Positions 46,949 through 59,444 of a DNA stretch of 64,000 bases are shown piece after piece. Positions within the stretch are counted from its first letter, which is position 1; each line of letters opens with the position of its first letter. Made by a program: the position numbers and the translations under genes. A model generated the notes under the pieces. That model saw only the letters and a list, made by a program, of their open reading frames with translations, searched no databases and was not told where the DNA came from. The stretch comes from Schistocerca nitens (lineage: Eukaryota > Arthropoda > Insecta > Orthoptera > Acrididae), in contig NC_064619.1 of assembly GCF_023898315.1 (NCBI RefSeq), forward strand, positions 303,528,150-303,592,149, written 5' to 3'.

Positions 46949-49256
46949 ATGATGACAATAATGGCGTGTGAAAAACGTAACACTAGGCTCCATAGTAAAC
47001 TGAGAAATAATAGTGACGACGAGCGTAGCTTATCAGCACCACTGTGTAATGAATTAACAGACATTGGAAGTAGCAATTTGGTAACTGTGCATAGGGAAAT
47101 GGAGCGGGCTGCAAATAATGGTGTAGGCAGTGAAACAATTAGTGAACAGGGAAGCATTATCGATCGATCGGTCGGCAACAGCTCGGCTCAGGAATCCGAA
47201 ATGACAGGACACAATCTTGCAAATACTGTAGATTCAGGTTTTGCGTCCTCACCGTTTTCTCAAATAAGTCAAGACACATTTTCTGCTTATCAAAATGTGA
47301 ATGTTGCCGGTGCAAATGCACTGCCGAAAAGCATAGAGGAACAGATGCCAGACACTAATACATTATTATTGCAATTAATGCAACAAATGGAACAAAATCA
47401 GAGATAAACACAGCAAAAGCTTCAAAAGTTAGACACAATGGAACAAAAGCTTCAAAAGTTAGACTCAGTGGAACATACGCTTGAACAAACACGTGAAGGT
47501 TTAACTACTGAATTACATAAAATCGAATCGAAATGTCAAAAAGTCTGGAATGACGTAAATACACAAATTTGTGAGCATTTCCAACCTATTTTTTCGCGGC
47601 ATGAAAATACATTACAGAATCACGAATTAGCCACAAAAGAACTGCAAACTATTGTTCATGAAAATCATGAGACCTTGCAAGCTAAAATTGACTGAGTTGC
47701 ATCTACCGATTCGGTTACGCAACTTGCAAAAACTCAGGAAAACTTAAAGGACACAGTAGATACGATTTCAACACAAATAGACACTCTGAAATTTGGTTCA
47801 GAAAAACACACTGAGGAAATAAGTACACTATCGGAGAAAGTAGCCGAACTTTCGGATCAGTTCACTAACTTATATGCAAAGGTAGATGATGATCTGAATG
47901 ACACACTTGTAGCCATCACTGACACAGAAGAGTATGAACAAATTAAGAAATTCAAACAGAATCAGAATCAAATTAATACGCAGCACAAAAGAGAAATCCG
48001 GGAAGTACAAGATAAGTTGGCACAAGTAATACAAAAATTACATATTTCAGAGGACACTCGCGCTCCAACACGGGAAGAGGGACTTAGAAATACGGAAAAG
48101 CCCCAAAATAATAACACAGGGCATTTCGGAAATTATGAAAGAAATTGGCAATGTGCACCGAATTTTGAGATGGAACCGCCGACACGACGTAACAATGACC
48201 GATATGCTACTCGCCGACATGATGATTTTGACTATAAGCTGTTCATCACTACACGTAAATTCAAAACATTTAAGAATTCTGGCAACGAAATTCATCCACA
48301 AGCGTGGCTCCATCAATTCTCTCATTGTTTTCCTCCCAACTGGTCATTAGAGCACAGATTAGAATTTATGTGTGGCTACTTAGAGAATGAACCAGCTGAA
48401 AGAATGCGATCGGTCATTCACGATTGTCACAGCGAAGGAGAATTTTATCATGCCTTCCTCTCAGCATATTGATCTCAAGCTACACAAGACCGAGTAAAAC
48501 ATAGCATCATAATGATGAATCATTTCGAACAATCTGAATTTTCCAGTCTTGTGAAATATTTTGAAGACATGTTGCACAAGAATCAGTACCAGTCAAACCC
48601 ATACAGCCCCTCAGAACTCATCCGCATTTGCTTAATCAAATTGCCTGAACATTTACGACATATTATTTTGGCAGGACGTTGCAAAGACGACATTGAAGCT
48701 TTTCAGGGACTCTTACAAGAATTAGAAATTGACACTGACAATCGCGGAACGCGAAAACAGGAACACAACAATTACAGGTCATATCCGTCACATTTCCGTG
48801 AGGAAAGAAATAACAAACTGGACACGACAAGGCTATTCTTACAACGTAAATCGTGACCAAAACAGACACCACCCGTATGACAACCGTTGGCAGAGTAATA
48901 ATAATTACAGAGAAAGATCGCATTTCCGTAGTAATGAATGTAACAGAGACAACCATAGAAACAGACAATATGGTAACCAGAACTATTATTGTCACGGGAG
49001 ACAGAATAACTTCAGACGCAACGGTCCACCGTGCAGTGATAATTCAGGGAGAAATTCTCCACCACTTAACCGACAAGAAAGAAACTACAGGAACTACCGA
49101 CATGACGACAGACGATATAATCATATCGACAGACCTGAATTTCATCATAACTGGCGGGATTCAAACAGGGCTGGTCCCTCTCGACAAGGTGAATTTGTAG
49201 AAGTTAGACCTCCAAAACCCAATAACGACGCGCGCCAACAAAGAGGCAGACAATGA
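46949..49256 (+). pseudogene. Retrotransposon gag, broken by stops and one frameshift
   Basis: One frame runs 46949-48856, interrupted only by in-frame stops at 47405-47407, 47693-47695 and 48470-48472. A -1/+2 frame change then leads to 48729-49256. The first third is Ser/Asn-rich. The middle (about 47340-48050) is a long coiled coil with a repeated EQKLQKLD motif. Then comes the gag core: HPQAWLHQFSHCFPPNW, LEFMCGYLENEPAERM, SELIRICLIKLPEHLRHIIL. The C-terminus is rich in Arg, Asn, Tyr and His (RNA-binding type) without a clear CCHC knuckle. It resembles Gypsy-type gag. No pol follows. Confidence 0.85.
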
Positions 49257-51478
49257 CCTGTACCGCAGGCAGCCACGTGCGCCGGCTGGCTCAGAGAAAA
49301 ATAACATAGACGCTAACCATGAGAAAAATTTTAGCACTCCTTACCGACGTATACAACATGATAATTACTTTGAAGCTGAAACTCTGCGCACTAGGAAGAG
49401 TAAAAGTTTACACCACATTTCACATGTAAAACCATTTATTGAAAGATAATCTGCTTTTTAACTTAGTCTTTGCCATAAAATTTTTCACTTCACGCTACTA
49501 GTACACGTTGTCACACTTAGAAACTGTTATAATGCAACAATGTTTTGAAGCTAACTATCCAATCTAGAACCTAGGGAACATATTTAGAGAGTAATTACCA
49601 CTGCACTGTGATAGTGAACAGAGGACACAGTGTTACTGTGTGTGTACATTCTTGCTTGTTAGTTGCACGATTATATAACGACTATAAGGCTTACATACTT
49701 AGAACATGTACTGCTAATGAGATTTTAATGCAACATTTTGGTTTACTTGAAAAGACATTCTTTATTTGAAGTACTTTCTGTGAGATTAAAGATGACTTAG
49801 TATTTGGTTTATTTGACAGCTACACGATTATATCACGACGCTACTAAAGTGTGATACAATTTACATTGTTGCTTTTGTGCTGTATCTGCTTTATATCTGC
49901 AAAGTTTTTCTGAATTCTTCTGGAAAGTAAGACATGTTTTAGTAGTAACTTTTGTGGTATAGCTACAATGAGACAGCCTTTTCCGTAGCACAACAATACG
50001 TTACAGCACAGTACTTTCTTCATCACGGCAATAAGCGTAATAACTAATATATCTATACGCAAAGCATTTCACTTTTGTTTATCATGAGGTAAGTACATTG
50101 ACTTCTGCAGAACTTAGCTTTCGGAGGACGATAACTACGACACTTCCACAGAGATTATCTTACAACAAGACGCACAGTTTAGCGCTACAGTACACGTATT
50201 TGAGTGATTAATTTTGTACTTAAAACGTCTATTTTTTAAAGATTTTTGAATTACAAAGAAAGTTTTCCGTGATACATTTAATTCCATTTCTGTAATCTGT
50301 AACACCTGAGGGTATAATTACATTAATCCTCAGGGAGGTTCATGCTTACTTTGTGTACCATGTGTTTGGCAAGCACAAGGAGCCCTAGCTAATATGGTAT
50401 TTGCTTATAAAACTTTATACATCGATACCATATTTCTCTAACACATAAATTACACAGCTATCTGATCTTTTAACTGGGAGAGACAAACATTTTTTTACTA
50501 CATCAGTGACACATGTTTACACAATTACGCAGTTGGATAACTTCACACTTATGAAATTGTATTTTGTCTGTACTTTGTGAAATGCTCATATTTTTTTGGA
50601 ACCATTGTGATACTACGAGAGCTCTGAATGATGTATTTGGTATGGGATCATGATTTTAAAGTACGTTTGAGGTAGATGACAATATTGAAATGAGCAGAGA
50701 ATTTTTTTAGGTTTTGAAATTATTGCAGAAAGCTACGACGTTTTTGAGATTTGGCTGAGTTTTTATGATGGTATTATTACGACGACGATGTGTGTTATGC
50801 TGTTAAGGTATGTTTATGATCAATAAGCTGATGCTAACGTATATGAGGAATGTGATTATGTGTTTATATGTATAGGAATAATGAGTAGTGGTTAGGGACT
50901 CTGACTTGTGAAAAAGGATGTTGGAAACCAAGAATCGTACTTTAAGAGTTATGAAATGTGTGTAATTGCGTGAATGTATCACAATGCCGACGAATATTTT
51001 TTGGACACTGTTGTATTTGTAGGAATTTGTTTCTACACATTTGTAACGCAAATTCTCGACCTGTGAACTTTTTATATGAGACTGCCACTGTAGCGCAAAC
51101 TGCTGTCGTAAATATTTCGGTAGGAAAGTTAAGTGACCTTCACGTAATGCGTGGTGGGCACCCAGCTGCGCGATAGTCGCCTGGGAAAAAGTCATTAGTG
51201 TGTGCCGTTCAGAGGCAAATGTGGAAAAAAAAGGGAGGCCATTATCCTCGCTATTGACATTCCTTTGTAGAAGGCATTGCAAATATGACACGCTCATTAC
51301 TTGGAAACATATTGTACTTTGTACTACTTACTGAAATGCTTGTGAACTGATGGGTAATATTCTAACATCTGGACACCTGATTATGACAAGTGTCTTTCTA
51401 TGAGAGTTGAGAGAATTTCTACTAACTTATGAAATGCCACATGACTATTGAATGATAATTTTATGTTTCGCTTCAGAT

Positions 51479-51721
51479 GAAATGAAATGAAATGTCGTGT
51501 GATGAGGGCCTCCCGTCGGGTAGACCGCTCGCCTGGTGCAAGTCTTTCGATCTGACGCAACTTCGGCGACTTGCGTGTCGATGGGGATGAAATGATGATG
51601 ATTAGGACAACACAACACCCAGTCCCTGAGCGGAGAAAATCTCCGACCCAGCCGGGAATCGAACCCGGGCCCTTTGGATTGACAGTCTGTCGCGCTGACC
51701 ACTCAGCTACCGGGGGCGGAC
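51479..51721 (-). repeat. tRNA-derived SINE inside the LTR element
   Basis: The target duplication is TCGCTTCAGAT / TCGCTTTAGAT (51468-51478, 51722-51732). The minus-strand head is strongly tRNA-like (GGTAGCTGAGTGGTCAGCG; loop with GTC; GGGTTCGATTCCCGG). The tail is an ATTTC repeat at 51479-51495 on the plus strand. It postdates the LTR element. Confidence 0.9.
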
Positions 51722-53220
51722 TCGCTTTAGATAATTGCTTATTTCATTTGATATCTGGTTTCCAGCTGTGTTACAACATTGGTTTTATAAAATAAAATTA
51801 AATGTATTTGCTAATGTGAAAACTTTCTGTCAACAGATCTGTTAATTAATAATTTTATGATCCTCATTCTTCAAAAAAGGAGCACTTGGATAGGAAAGAA
51901 CAATAAGAAGGGACTAGTAACAGTAACTGCATACATAATTTTCTTTTCAAGTAGATGGTAATATTTTTTTTTACAATAAGTTGTTGTGGTGCACCACTTT
52001 AATTACATAGACATTAAGATGTGAATAGACATTTCCCTTATCTGCATTGTTGTTTTTATTGTAATATTTTTTCTGCTTGAGCTTTGTCATGTTTAGATAT
52101 AAGTTATTGCATTTGCTGCTGCTGTTTGCTGGTATAGTACTACTGAATTTGACTTTGTATTGTTCTGTTAAGTCAGTTTTACTAATGATTCATTTTTATT
52201 GTTTGCTGCGCATTGCCTTGTATTAGTTGTAATATTGCATTTGCTTTGCTAATTTATGCTGCTTCCTTTGCCAATTTGCATTTTTTATCATTGCTGTTTG
52301 TGTTAATTGTTTTGTGCTGCTGCATTGCCTTGTCCCTTAGTTTAGCATCTGAGCTCAGTAGATATAAGTTAGCTTAAGATGGGGTAGGCTATATAAGAGA
52401 ACGAGTTGTGATGAATTGGAAGAAATGCATTGAGAAGCTATAACAAAATGGTTTGGCCAAAAAGTATTTTGAAAAAGGATATGAACAAAAAAGTAGCGTT
52501 TAGGGACAACAGGTTTAGGTAGGATTTTCTTGGAAATAAGTGACGAGGTAAGATAGTGGAAAATAAATAATGAGGTAAGAAATATGTGAACATATAAATA
52601 CAGAAAGCATGCTTGGATAGGATTTTTTTGGTGGAAAAAAATGTTGAAATAAGACGAAAGATCTATGGAATGAAGTTTTGGGTTGGACTGCAGTACCAAA
52701 TGTTACCCTGAAAACGAACCCTGTCTTTCCTTTTGTATTATTCCGCTATGTGTTTATGTATCCTTGTGTAATTGTCTTTTTCCTGTCTTTATGTGTTTAG
52801 CTAATAAGATTTATGTTGTAGAATTTTTCAAATACTATGTTATTTTCTTTGTAAAGATGTTTAGACATTATTTATTCTGTTGTGTTTTAATGCTCACGTG
52901 TGAAATTAATGTTTCGAAAATTATTCTCATTATTTTATATATTCACTTATGTCATGATTCCTGTAACACTGATGTATCTGTTTATTTCTATTCTTTTGTA
53001 AAGCCTGTACTACTACAAATTTATCTGTGTTGTTATGTTCTTTAATAATGTATTTTGTACCTTTGTTATTGTATTTTCATGTTATAAAATTGTAATTGAC
53101 ACCAGTTCATCAAATTTCTGATGGTCATAGTATATGCAAAATATGTGAGAAGTTGGGACTGTTAGCGTTTGGACGTGTGTTAATAATTCAGCAAGGGACT
53201 GATTAACAGCATTGCTGGTT

Positions 53221-53368
53221 CTAAGGACAATTCCAAAAACTTTGTGAGTGCACAAGTGGTGGTTTATGGACTTGCTATATTGTCTGCAAGACTTCTAAGG
53301 ACAATTCCAGAAACTTTGTGAGTGCACAAGTGGTGGTTTATGGACTTGCTATATTGTCCACAAGACTC
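53221..53368 (+). repeat. 74-bp tandem duplication near the 3' LTR
   Basis: ctaaggacaattcca starts at 53221 and again at 53295. The two units are nearly identical. Confidence 0.93.
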
Positions 53369-53424
53369 TTCGATGGTGATTGTGCACCCGCACAGTCGCA
53401 GCAGATGCCTTCTGGCCATCTCTA

Positions 53425-53560
53425 CAAGGACTACAGTGGGTCTACACCTTTTATGACTCACCAATACCATTATTTCTACAAGGACTGCAGTGGGTCTGCA
53501 CCTCTGGTGGCCCACCAATACCATACTCTCTACCAGGACTACAGTGGGTCTGCTCTGTGA
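53425..53560 (+). repeat. 54-bp tandem repeat, about 2.5 units
   Basis: Units starting caaggactacagtgggtct recur, exactly or nearly, at 53425, 53479 and 53533. The 54-bp length keeps frame, so the open frame 53380-53850 reads GLQWV three times at 18-residue steps. Whether it is translated is unknown. Confidence 0.9.
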
Positions 53561-53954
53561 TACCTACCTACCAATATTCTTCAAAACTTCGACTGACTCC
53601 GCTGTGGGTTTGCTCTGTTGTGGACCATTACCTGTCTGCATGTCGAGAGTCAGCTCTGTCTTTCCGTTGGAAGGACAACACTACTTCTTCAAGATTGCAT
53701 GGAAATCCACTACTTCCGTGTGCATTTTCTTTTACTGCTCAGACTTTGAGAAAAACACTGCTATTTTACTGTGATGAACGATCAGGACTGTCTTTATGGG
53801 CTGTAAGAAAAGTTAAGCTTTTGACCAACATTGTATCAATAAGTGTGTGAATTTGATTTCTTTGTTATTGTAATTGTGAAAAAAGTTTAACAAATATGTA
53901 TTGGCCAGTGCCCAAAACAATTTGTAAAATTTTTTGTTGGGAGCATGGGAGCTA

Positions 53955-54559
53955 TGTAAGTAGGCTGTTTAGGTTTTTTTTTATTGGTAACGCCACGCAG
54001 CGCTCTGTATGAAAATCACTCTCTGTGCTGTGTGCAGTCTGTGGATAGTTTGCATTCTTGTCTGCCATTGTAGTGTTGGGCAGCTGGATGTTAACAGCGC
54101 GTAGCGTTGCGCAGTTGGAGGCGAGCCGCCAGCAGTGGTGGATGTGGGGAAGTGAGATGGCCGATTTTTGAGAATGGATAATCTGGAGGTGTGTCCATCA
54201 GAAACAGTACATTTGTAAGAATGGATGTCATGAACTGCTATATATATTATGACTATTAAGGTAAATACATTGTTTGTTCTCTATTAAAATCTTTCATTTG
54301 CTAACTATGCCTATCAGTAGTTAGTGCCTTCCGTAGTTTGAATCTTTTATTTAGCTGGCAGTAGTGGCGCTCGCTTTTTTGCAGTAGTTTGAGTAACGAA
54401 GATTTTTGTGAGGTAAGTGATTTGTGAAACGTATAGGTTAATGTTAGTCGGGGCCATTCTCTTGTAGGGATTACTGAAAGTCACGTTGCGTTGCGCTAAA
54501 AAAATATTGTGTGTCAGTTTAAGCACAGTCATGTATAATTTTTATAAGGGGACGTTTCA
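53955..54559 (+). repeat. 3' LTR (605 bp)
   Basis: TG to CA; about 20 differences from the 5' LTR by eye, including extra T residues near 53975 and changes around 54470-54500. Confidence 0.93.
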
Positions 54560-55400
54560 ATTGTTATACTGGTACAAGTAATCATCGTTTCCCACCTGTT
54601 CCTCTACCGTAAGCAGTACATAACTGCTGTAAAATGTGTTCATATCCTTCCGTATTTAGCGTTTTCTTGGGTGGAATGAGGGGACTGCTACCGAACCACG
54701 AAAAACACCCCGCTACCGTAATACCACTTCCGCCGTACTTCACTGTTAGTGCTACATATGATGGTAGGAACCGTTTGCCAGGTATTTGCCAAACCCAAAC
54801 CCATCCTTCGGATTGAACCCAAACCCATCCATCGGATTTCCACAAGGTGTAGGGTGATTTATGACTACAAATCACTCGTTTCCAGTCGTACACTGTTCAA
54901 TGACGTCACTCTTTAGACCACCTCAAGAGTCGCTTACCTCTGACCACAGAAATGTATGGCTTTTCAGATACTTCTCGACCATCGCACCCTACTCTTTTTA
55001 AATCCTTACACACAGTCGTTGTGCTAATTGGACTTCTGGTAGCATTTTGGGCGTCAAGAGCGATTTCTTCTGGTGATTTTATGCGAATTTTAACAACCAC
55101 CCTTTGCAATACTCGACGGCCACTGTCAGTGGTACATGAGGCCTGCCTGGGGTTGGTTTATCTCTGGTTGTTCCTTCGTGTTTCCACCTCACGATGATGT
55201 CACCAAAGTCGACATGGGCAGCACCGAAAGGGTTGGAACGCCCCTGATGGATTTGTTACTCACTTTCGAAGTCGCTGAGCTATCCTGACTGATCCAGTCT
55301 GCTGTTGCTGTTTATCTACTGACAGCACAATGAACCCCGCCTCCTATTATATTGACGGCTCCGCCTCTCGTGACATCTGCTGGTCTATTCTACATTACAT
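54560..55400 (-). pseudogene. Tc1-like element D, N-terminal and central half
   Basis: The minus strand has a degenerate N-terminal half (55109-54906: VCKDLKRVGCDGRE, LRRWSKE-like) and the central region (54893-54582: WKRVICSHKS for the first Asp block, KYGGSGITVAGCFSWFG, LNTEGYEHILQQ). The catalytic Asp in W-VI-SDES is lost (SHKS). A 24-bp tandem duplication at 54797-54844 repeats GWVWV. Removing the LTR element and one ATTG makes the frame run on into 46076. The right terminal repeat is not recognisable. Confidence 0.8.
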
Positions 55401-56514
55401 AAATTATTTTTAAATGACCGCTGGCTGCGAAATCTTATTGTCTTACTGTCTTAACTGCCAGTTTTTGGTGATACTAGACTAGAAAAGTAGTTCCAAGCAG
55501 TGGTTACCAGTCCACAGTCATTGAAAGCGTTCTTTTGTCGAAGAAAATAAAACATGCAAAGACTGTGTAGTGCGATTCAAATTAGCTGACATCTGACCTT
55601 CAAGGTCCGAAGTTGTAAAACTGCTGCGTCAAGTAGGGAAGAGTGTTATACCATGGATCTTTTTTCAGACTCTCCCCTCTGGCCAGCCCTGTAATAGAAG
55701 TTTAATAAGTACTCTTATTCCTTTCGTAGATGAAATCGTTCTCTTCTTGTATGCTGTAGACGTTTTTAAAAAAAATTACAAAAATTACTCCGCAAAAGTA
55801 AGGTTTTTCCAAATATGAAAAATGTTCCAGGGTACAACATGGAGGAGCAAATGTTCTATGGAATTTAAGTGTTGCATCAACATTTTCTCATCACTTACTG
55901 CTTGAGGGCTGGCAGACACTATGAACTGGGCTGTCAACAGAGTGAAACGCTACAGTATTAGTGGCGGGAGCAGTGTAGCCCGCTACTGTCAAATGCCAAC
56001 TACTTTTAAACGCACTATAACACACCCCTCACCAATTCTTTGAAATCTAGCTCTGAAACAGTGTTCTCTGCGGTTCTTCGACGTATTGTCAACCTGAATA
56101 GGTAGCATTATTTTGTGACCTACCACACCAAAGAGATGACATGAAAAAATATGTTTAACGACTACGACGTACAACTGTCAATGAATAAAAGTAGAGTGAT
56201 AATGTCATTTTGTACGAGTGCGATTAGTACTGCATGGGTGACAAATGCACATGTACATACACGAATGAAAGAAAATAATATATTATGAAAATTGCAAGAA
56301 TCGTACTCCACTTTGGCGCAGTGTTATTTAGAAATTCACCAAAATTATTACGTAGATGCTGCATTAAGGAAAGAGAGAACAGATACTTTCAAGGCTTGAA
56401 ATTAAGGAAACTGAAAAGTATCAGACATTTTAGCTACCAAATACATTTTGGTCTCACCACAACTGTACACTGTCTTAAACCCATCCCTTACCAATCCTGC
56501 GTTGTTCAGTTATA
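55401..56514. other. Intron sequence, nothing recognised
   Basis: No gene or repeat identified. Confidence 0.4.
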
Positions 56515-57684
56515 CACTGAAGAGCCCAGAGAGCACGCGGAAGAGCCGCAGTACGACGTGGCATGGACTCGACTAATGTCTGAAGTAGTGCTGGAGGGAA
56601 ATGACACCATAAATCATGCAGGGCTGTCCATAAATCAGTAAGAGTACGAGTGGGTGGAGATCTCTTCTGAACAGCAAGTTGCAAGGCATCCCAGACATGT
56701 TCAATGATGTTCATGTCCGGGGAATTTGGTGGCCAGCAGAAAAGTTTAAACTCAGAAGAGTGTTCCTGAAGCGACACTGTAGCAAGTTTGAACATATGGG
56801 GTGTCGCATTATCCTTCTGGAGTTGTCCACGTCCGTAGGAATGCAGAAAGGACATGAATGGATGCAGGTGATCAGACAGGATGCTTACGTAAGTCTCAAC
56901 TATCAGAGTCGTATCTAGACGTATCAGGGGTCCCATATCACTCCAACTGCGCACGCCCCACACCATTACAGAGCCTCCACCAGCTAGGACTGTCCTCTAC
57001 TAACATGCAGAGTCCATGGATTCACGAGGTTCTCTCCATACCAGTACATGCCCAACCGCTCGATACAATTTAAAACGAGACTCGTCCGACCAGGCAACAT
57101 GTTTCCAGTCATAAACAGTCCAGTGTCGGTGTTGGCAGGCCCAGGCGAAGCATAAAGCTTTGTGTCGTGCAGTCATCAAGGGTACACGAGTGGGCCTTCG
57201 GATCCAAGCCCATATCGATGGTGTTTCGTTGAATGGTTCGCATTTGTTGATGGTCCAGCTTTGAAATCTGCAGCAATTTCCGGAAGGGTTGCCCTTCTGT
57301 CTCGTTGAACGATTCTCTTCAGTCATCGTTGGTCCCTTTCTTGCACGATCTTTCTCGGCTGCAGTGATGTCGGAGATTTGATGTTTTACCGGATTCCTGA
57401 TATCCACAGTACACTCATGAAATGGTCGTACGGGAAAATCCCTTCTTCATCGTTACCTCGGAGATTCTGTGTCCCATCGATCGTGCGCCAACTATAACAC
57501 TAAGTTAAAACTCACTTAAATCTTGAAAATCTGCCACTGTAGAAACATTAACCGATCTAACAATTGCGCCTGAGACTTGTTGTCTTATACAGGCGTTATC
57601 CGATCGCAGCGCCGTCTTCTGCCTGTTTACATATCTCTGTATTTGAATACGCATGCCTATGCCAGTTTATTTGGCGCTTCAGTG
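56515..57684 (-). mobile_element. Tc1-like element, family B (36-residue D-E spacing), dead
   Basis: Ends CACTGAAGAGCCCAGAG (left) and the reverse complement CACTGAAGCGCCAAATA (right) lie beside TA (56513-56514, 57685-57686). The minus strand encodes DNA-binding remnants and HVAWSDESRFKLY (57407-57000), then LQKDNATPHM and SPDMNIIEHVWDALQ (56966-56475) in another frame. All three catalytic residues survive. 36 residues separate the second Asp from Glu. At least one frameshift and the lack of a start block expression. A fragment of the same family lies at 61598-61931. Confidence 0.88.
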
Positions 57685-58249
57685 TATAATTTTGAATATT
57701 CTTTAAATACTATCAGAATTACTGGAATAGCCAATGCAGCTTCGTGAGTACCTCGTTGTCGAAGTGGTGTAGCCAGAAACTAAACGTATGTGCCGTACCT
57801 GGAGGAATGGTGGATATTCAGGAATGTGATAGGAATCATCGGTCGAAACGAATGGGTCTAATAGACATGGGCTCTAAAAGGCACTCCTTAAGACCTAGGA
57901 GCAATTCTTCATCTTCGATTGTATGAAACAAATCTCTTCTACAGCAAGCTCTTTGCTTTCCATATTTTGAGGAATGGTAGTATGGACCAAAACAAGAACA
58001 AACGTCCAGTCTCTAAAGTACATAGTTTACGAGCCATGAGAAATTGTTCTTCTTCGTTACTGTCAAACACATCCTTTGCATTTTAGAGCCCATATTCACT
58101 AGACTTTTTCCTTCGAATGATTGTTCTTGTCATATCCCCGAATATTGACTATTCCTCTTGGCAATGTAATTTTCAAGTCACACCATCAATGTAATATCGT
58201 ACATCAATTTCTTTCTTTTATACTGTAGAAAGTCCACCACAGTACCTGC
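57685..58249. other. Intron sequence, nothing recognised
   Basis: Short ORFs only. Confidence 0.4.
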
Positions 58250-58480
58250 GCCCAAGCGAGGAGACACAGCGATGAGGCACAGAACTCGTGTTCAGGACGA
58301 CGACGGTTCAAATCCTCGGGCCTTCCAGATGTAGGTCTTCCGTAATTTCGCTAAATCGCTTTAGGGGGATGCTACGGTGGTACCATTAAAGATATGGACG
58401 ATTTTCCTACCCGTCCTTCGCTATTACGCAGTCTCCACTGACTTAACCGACGGATTGACGTAAAACTCATCGTGTTATTT
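58250..58480 (+). repeat. Diverged tRNA-derived SINE (second family, copy 3)
   Basis: B-box phrase acgacggttcaaatcc and body words ttccgtaatttcgctaaatcg and ggatgctacggtggtacc align with the SINE at 8071-8322, with many changes. Confidence 0.6.
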
Positions 58481-58577
58481 CTTTCCTTCCATACCTGAGA
58501 GCTCAGCGCGTCTGTTTGGCATGGGGAGGACCCTGGTTCGATTCACTGTACTCCCATAGATTTTTCCATGGTCAGAG

Positions 58578-58753
58578 CCGGCCGCTGTGGCCGTGCGGTT
58601 CTAGGCGCTTCAGTCCGGAACTGCGCTGCTACTACGGTCGCAGGTTCGAATCCTGTCCTTAGGTTAGTTAGGTTTAAGTAGTTCTAAATCTAGGGGACTG
58701 ATGACCTCAGATGTTAAGTCACATAGTGCTTAGAGCCATTTGATTTGAACCAT
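58578..58753 (+). repeat. tRNA-derived SINE (common family, copy 3), internally deleted
   Basis: 12-bp target duplication CCATGGTCAGAG (58566-58577, 58754-58765). The head GTGGCCGTGCGG and GGTTCGAATCCTG match the family at 6222 and 32600. About 20 bases after the B box (the tcgggcatggatg part) are missing. Confidence 0.9.
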
Positions 58754-58840
58754 CCATGGTCAGAGGACTGTAATGTTGTGCCCTGAGTCTTACTACGCCA
58801 ATTGATGAGCTACTTGAGCGAAGAGTAGCGGCTCCAAGGT

Positions 58841-59433
58841 CTGGGAAGCTGATTAGCGGCCGAGAGAGCAGATTGACGGCTCGATACCTCCGTATCGCAT
58901 CCGAATGTCGTCACCGGCAGAGGATGCCACAGCGGCTGATGGTTTCAAATCCTCAGTCAGGGTCGGAACGTGAAGTAAGTTACACTGTAGGATCTCAATG
59001 TATTTCTAATCACCACTTAATATATTAGGTGACTGTTAGATTCCTTGCTTCAAAGTACACAAGAAGGAACAATAATGTCTCTGAAAAAAAAAAAGCAACA
59101 CTGAAAAAGGGGATAGAAACCCAAACCTACGTCGCTCAAAATAAAAGTTTGTGAAACATGGACCCAGTATTGTATATTCTTACTCACTATTTTCACAAAT
59201 ATGATACAAAATACAAAAATCGTAATAAACGAGACTCATAAAGCGACTGACACGAAAGAGTAATGAGGTAGTTGTACAGCGGTACTACCCAGAAGTACCA
59301 CATTCAAAACCAGCATAGTTGCTGTTCATGTACGTTCATGTACGTAGCAGACAGCCACACATTTCACAGTAGGAATATTACTGACGGTGGTATGAGTGAG
59401 AGAAGACAGCTGGAAGGCTGGGGCGTCATTTAC
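58841..59433. other. Intron sequence, weak tRNA-like remnant only
   Basis: Around 58930-58965 ggtttcaaatcctc hints at an old SINE B box. Nothing else recognised. Confidence 0.35.
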
Positions 59434-59444
59434 CGGAAGAAATG

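Larger units (their letters stand above)
49257..53954. other. Non-coding 3' region of the gag-only LTR element
   Basis: Apart from a SINE (51479-51721) and two tandem repeats near the 3' end, about 4.7 kb shows no retroviral-type enzyme motifs. ORFs at 50803-51297 (minus), 52683-53045 and 53380-53850 have no recognisable domains. A pol gene may have been deleted, or this family never had one. Confidence 0.6.
46081..54559 (+). mobile_element. 8.5-kb LTR retrotransposon with gag only
   Basis: LTRs of 600 and 605 bp (46081-46680, 53955-54559) begin TG and end CA, differ by roughly 3 percent by eye, and are flanked by ATTG (46077-46080, 54560-54563). A purine-rich tract (ggagcatgggagcta) ends at 53954, next to the 3' LTR. 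The sequence after the 5' LTR (TATGTCGACC) has no TGG-type primer site. The interior carries a degenerate gag (46949-49256) and then about 4.7 kb without protease, reverse transcriptase, RNase H, integrase or env that I can see. It is a non-autonomous, LARD-like element and sits inside a Tc1 element. Confidence 0.93.

Noticed and set aside
50803-51297. 164-codon antisense ORF in the LTR element
   Set aside because: No domain, AT-rich composition, hydrophobic end from T-rich sequence; most likely chance.
51640-51721. tRNA-Asp-like gene on the minus strand
   Set aside because: Followed by a SINE body and an ATTTC tail and flanked by target duplications, so a SINE.
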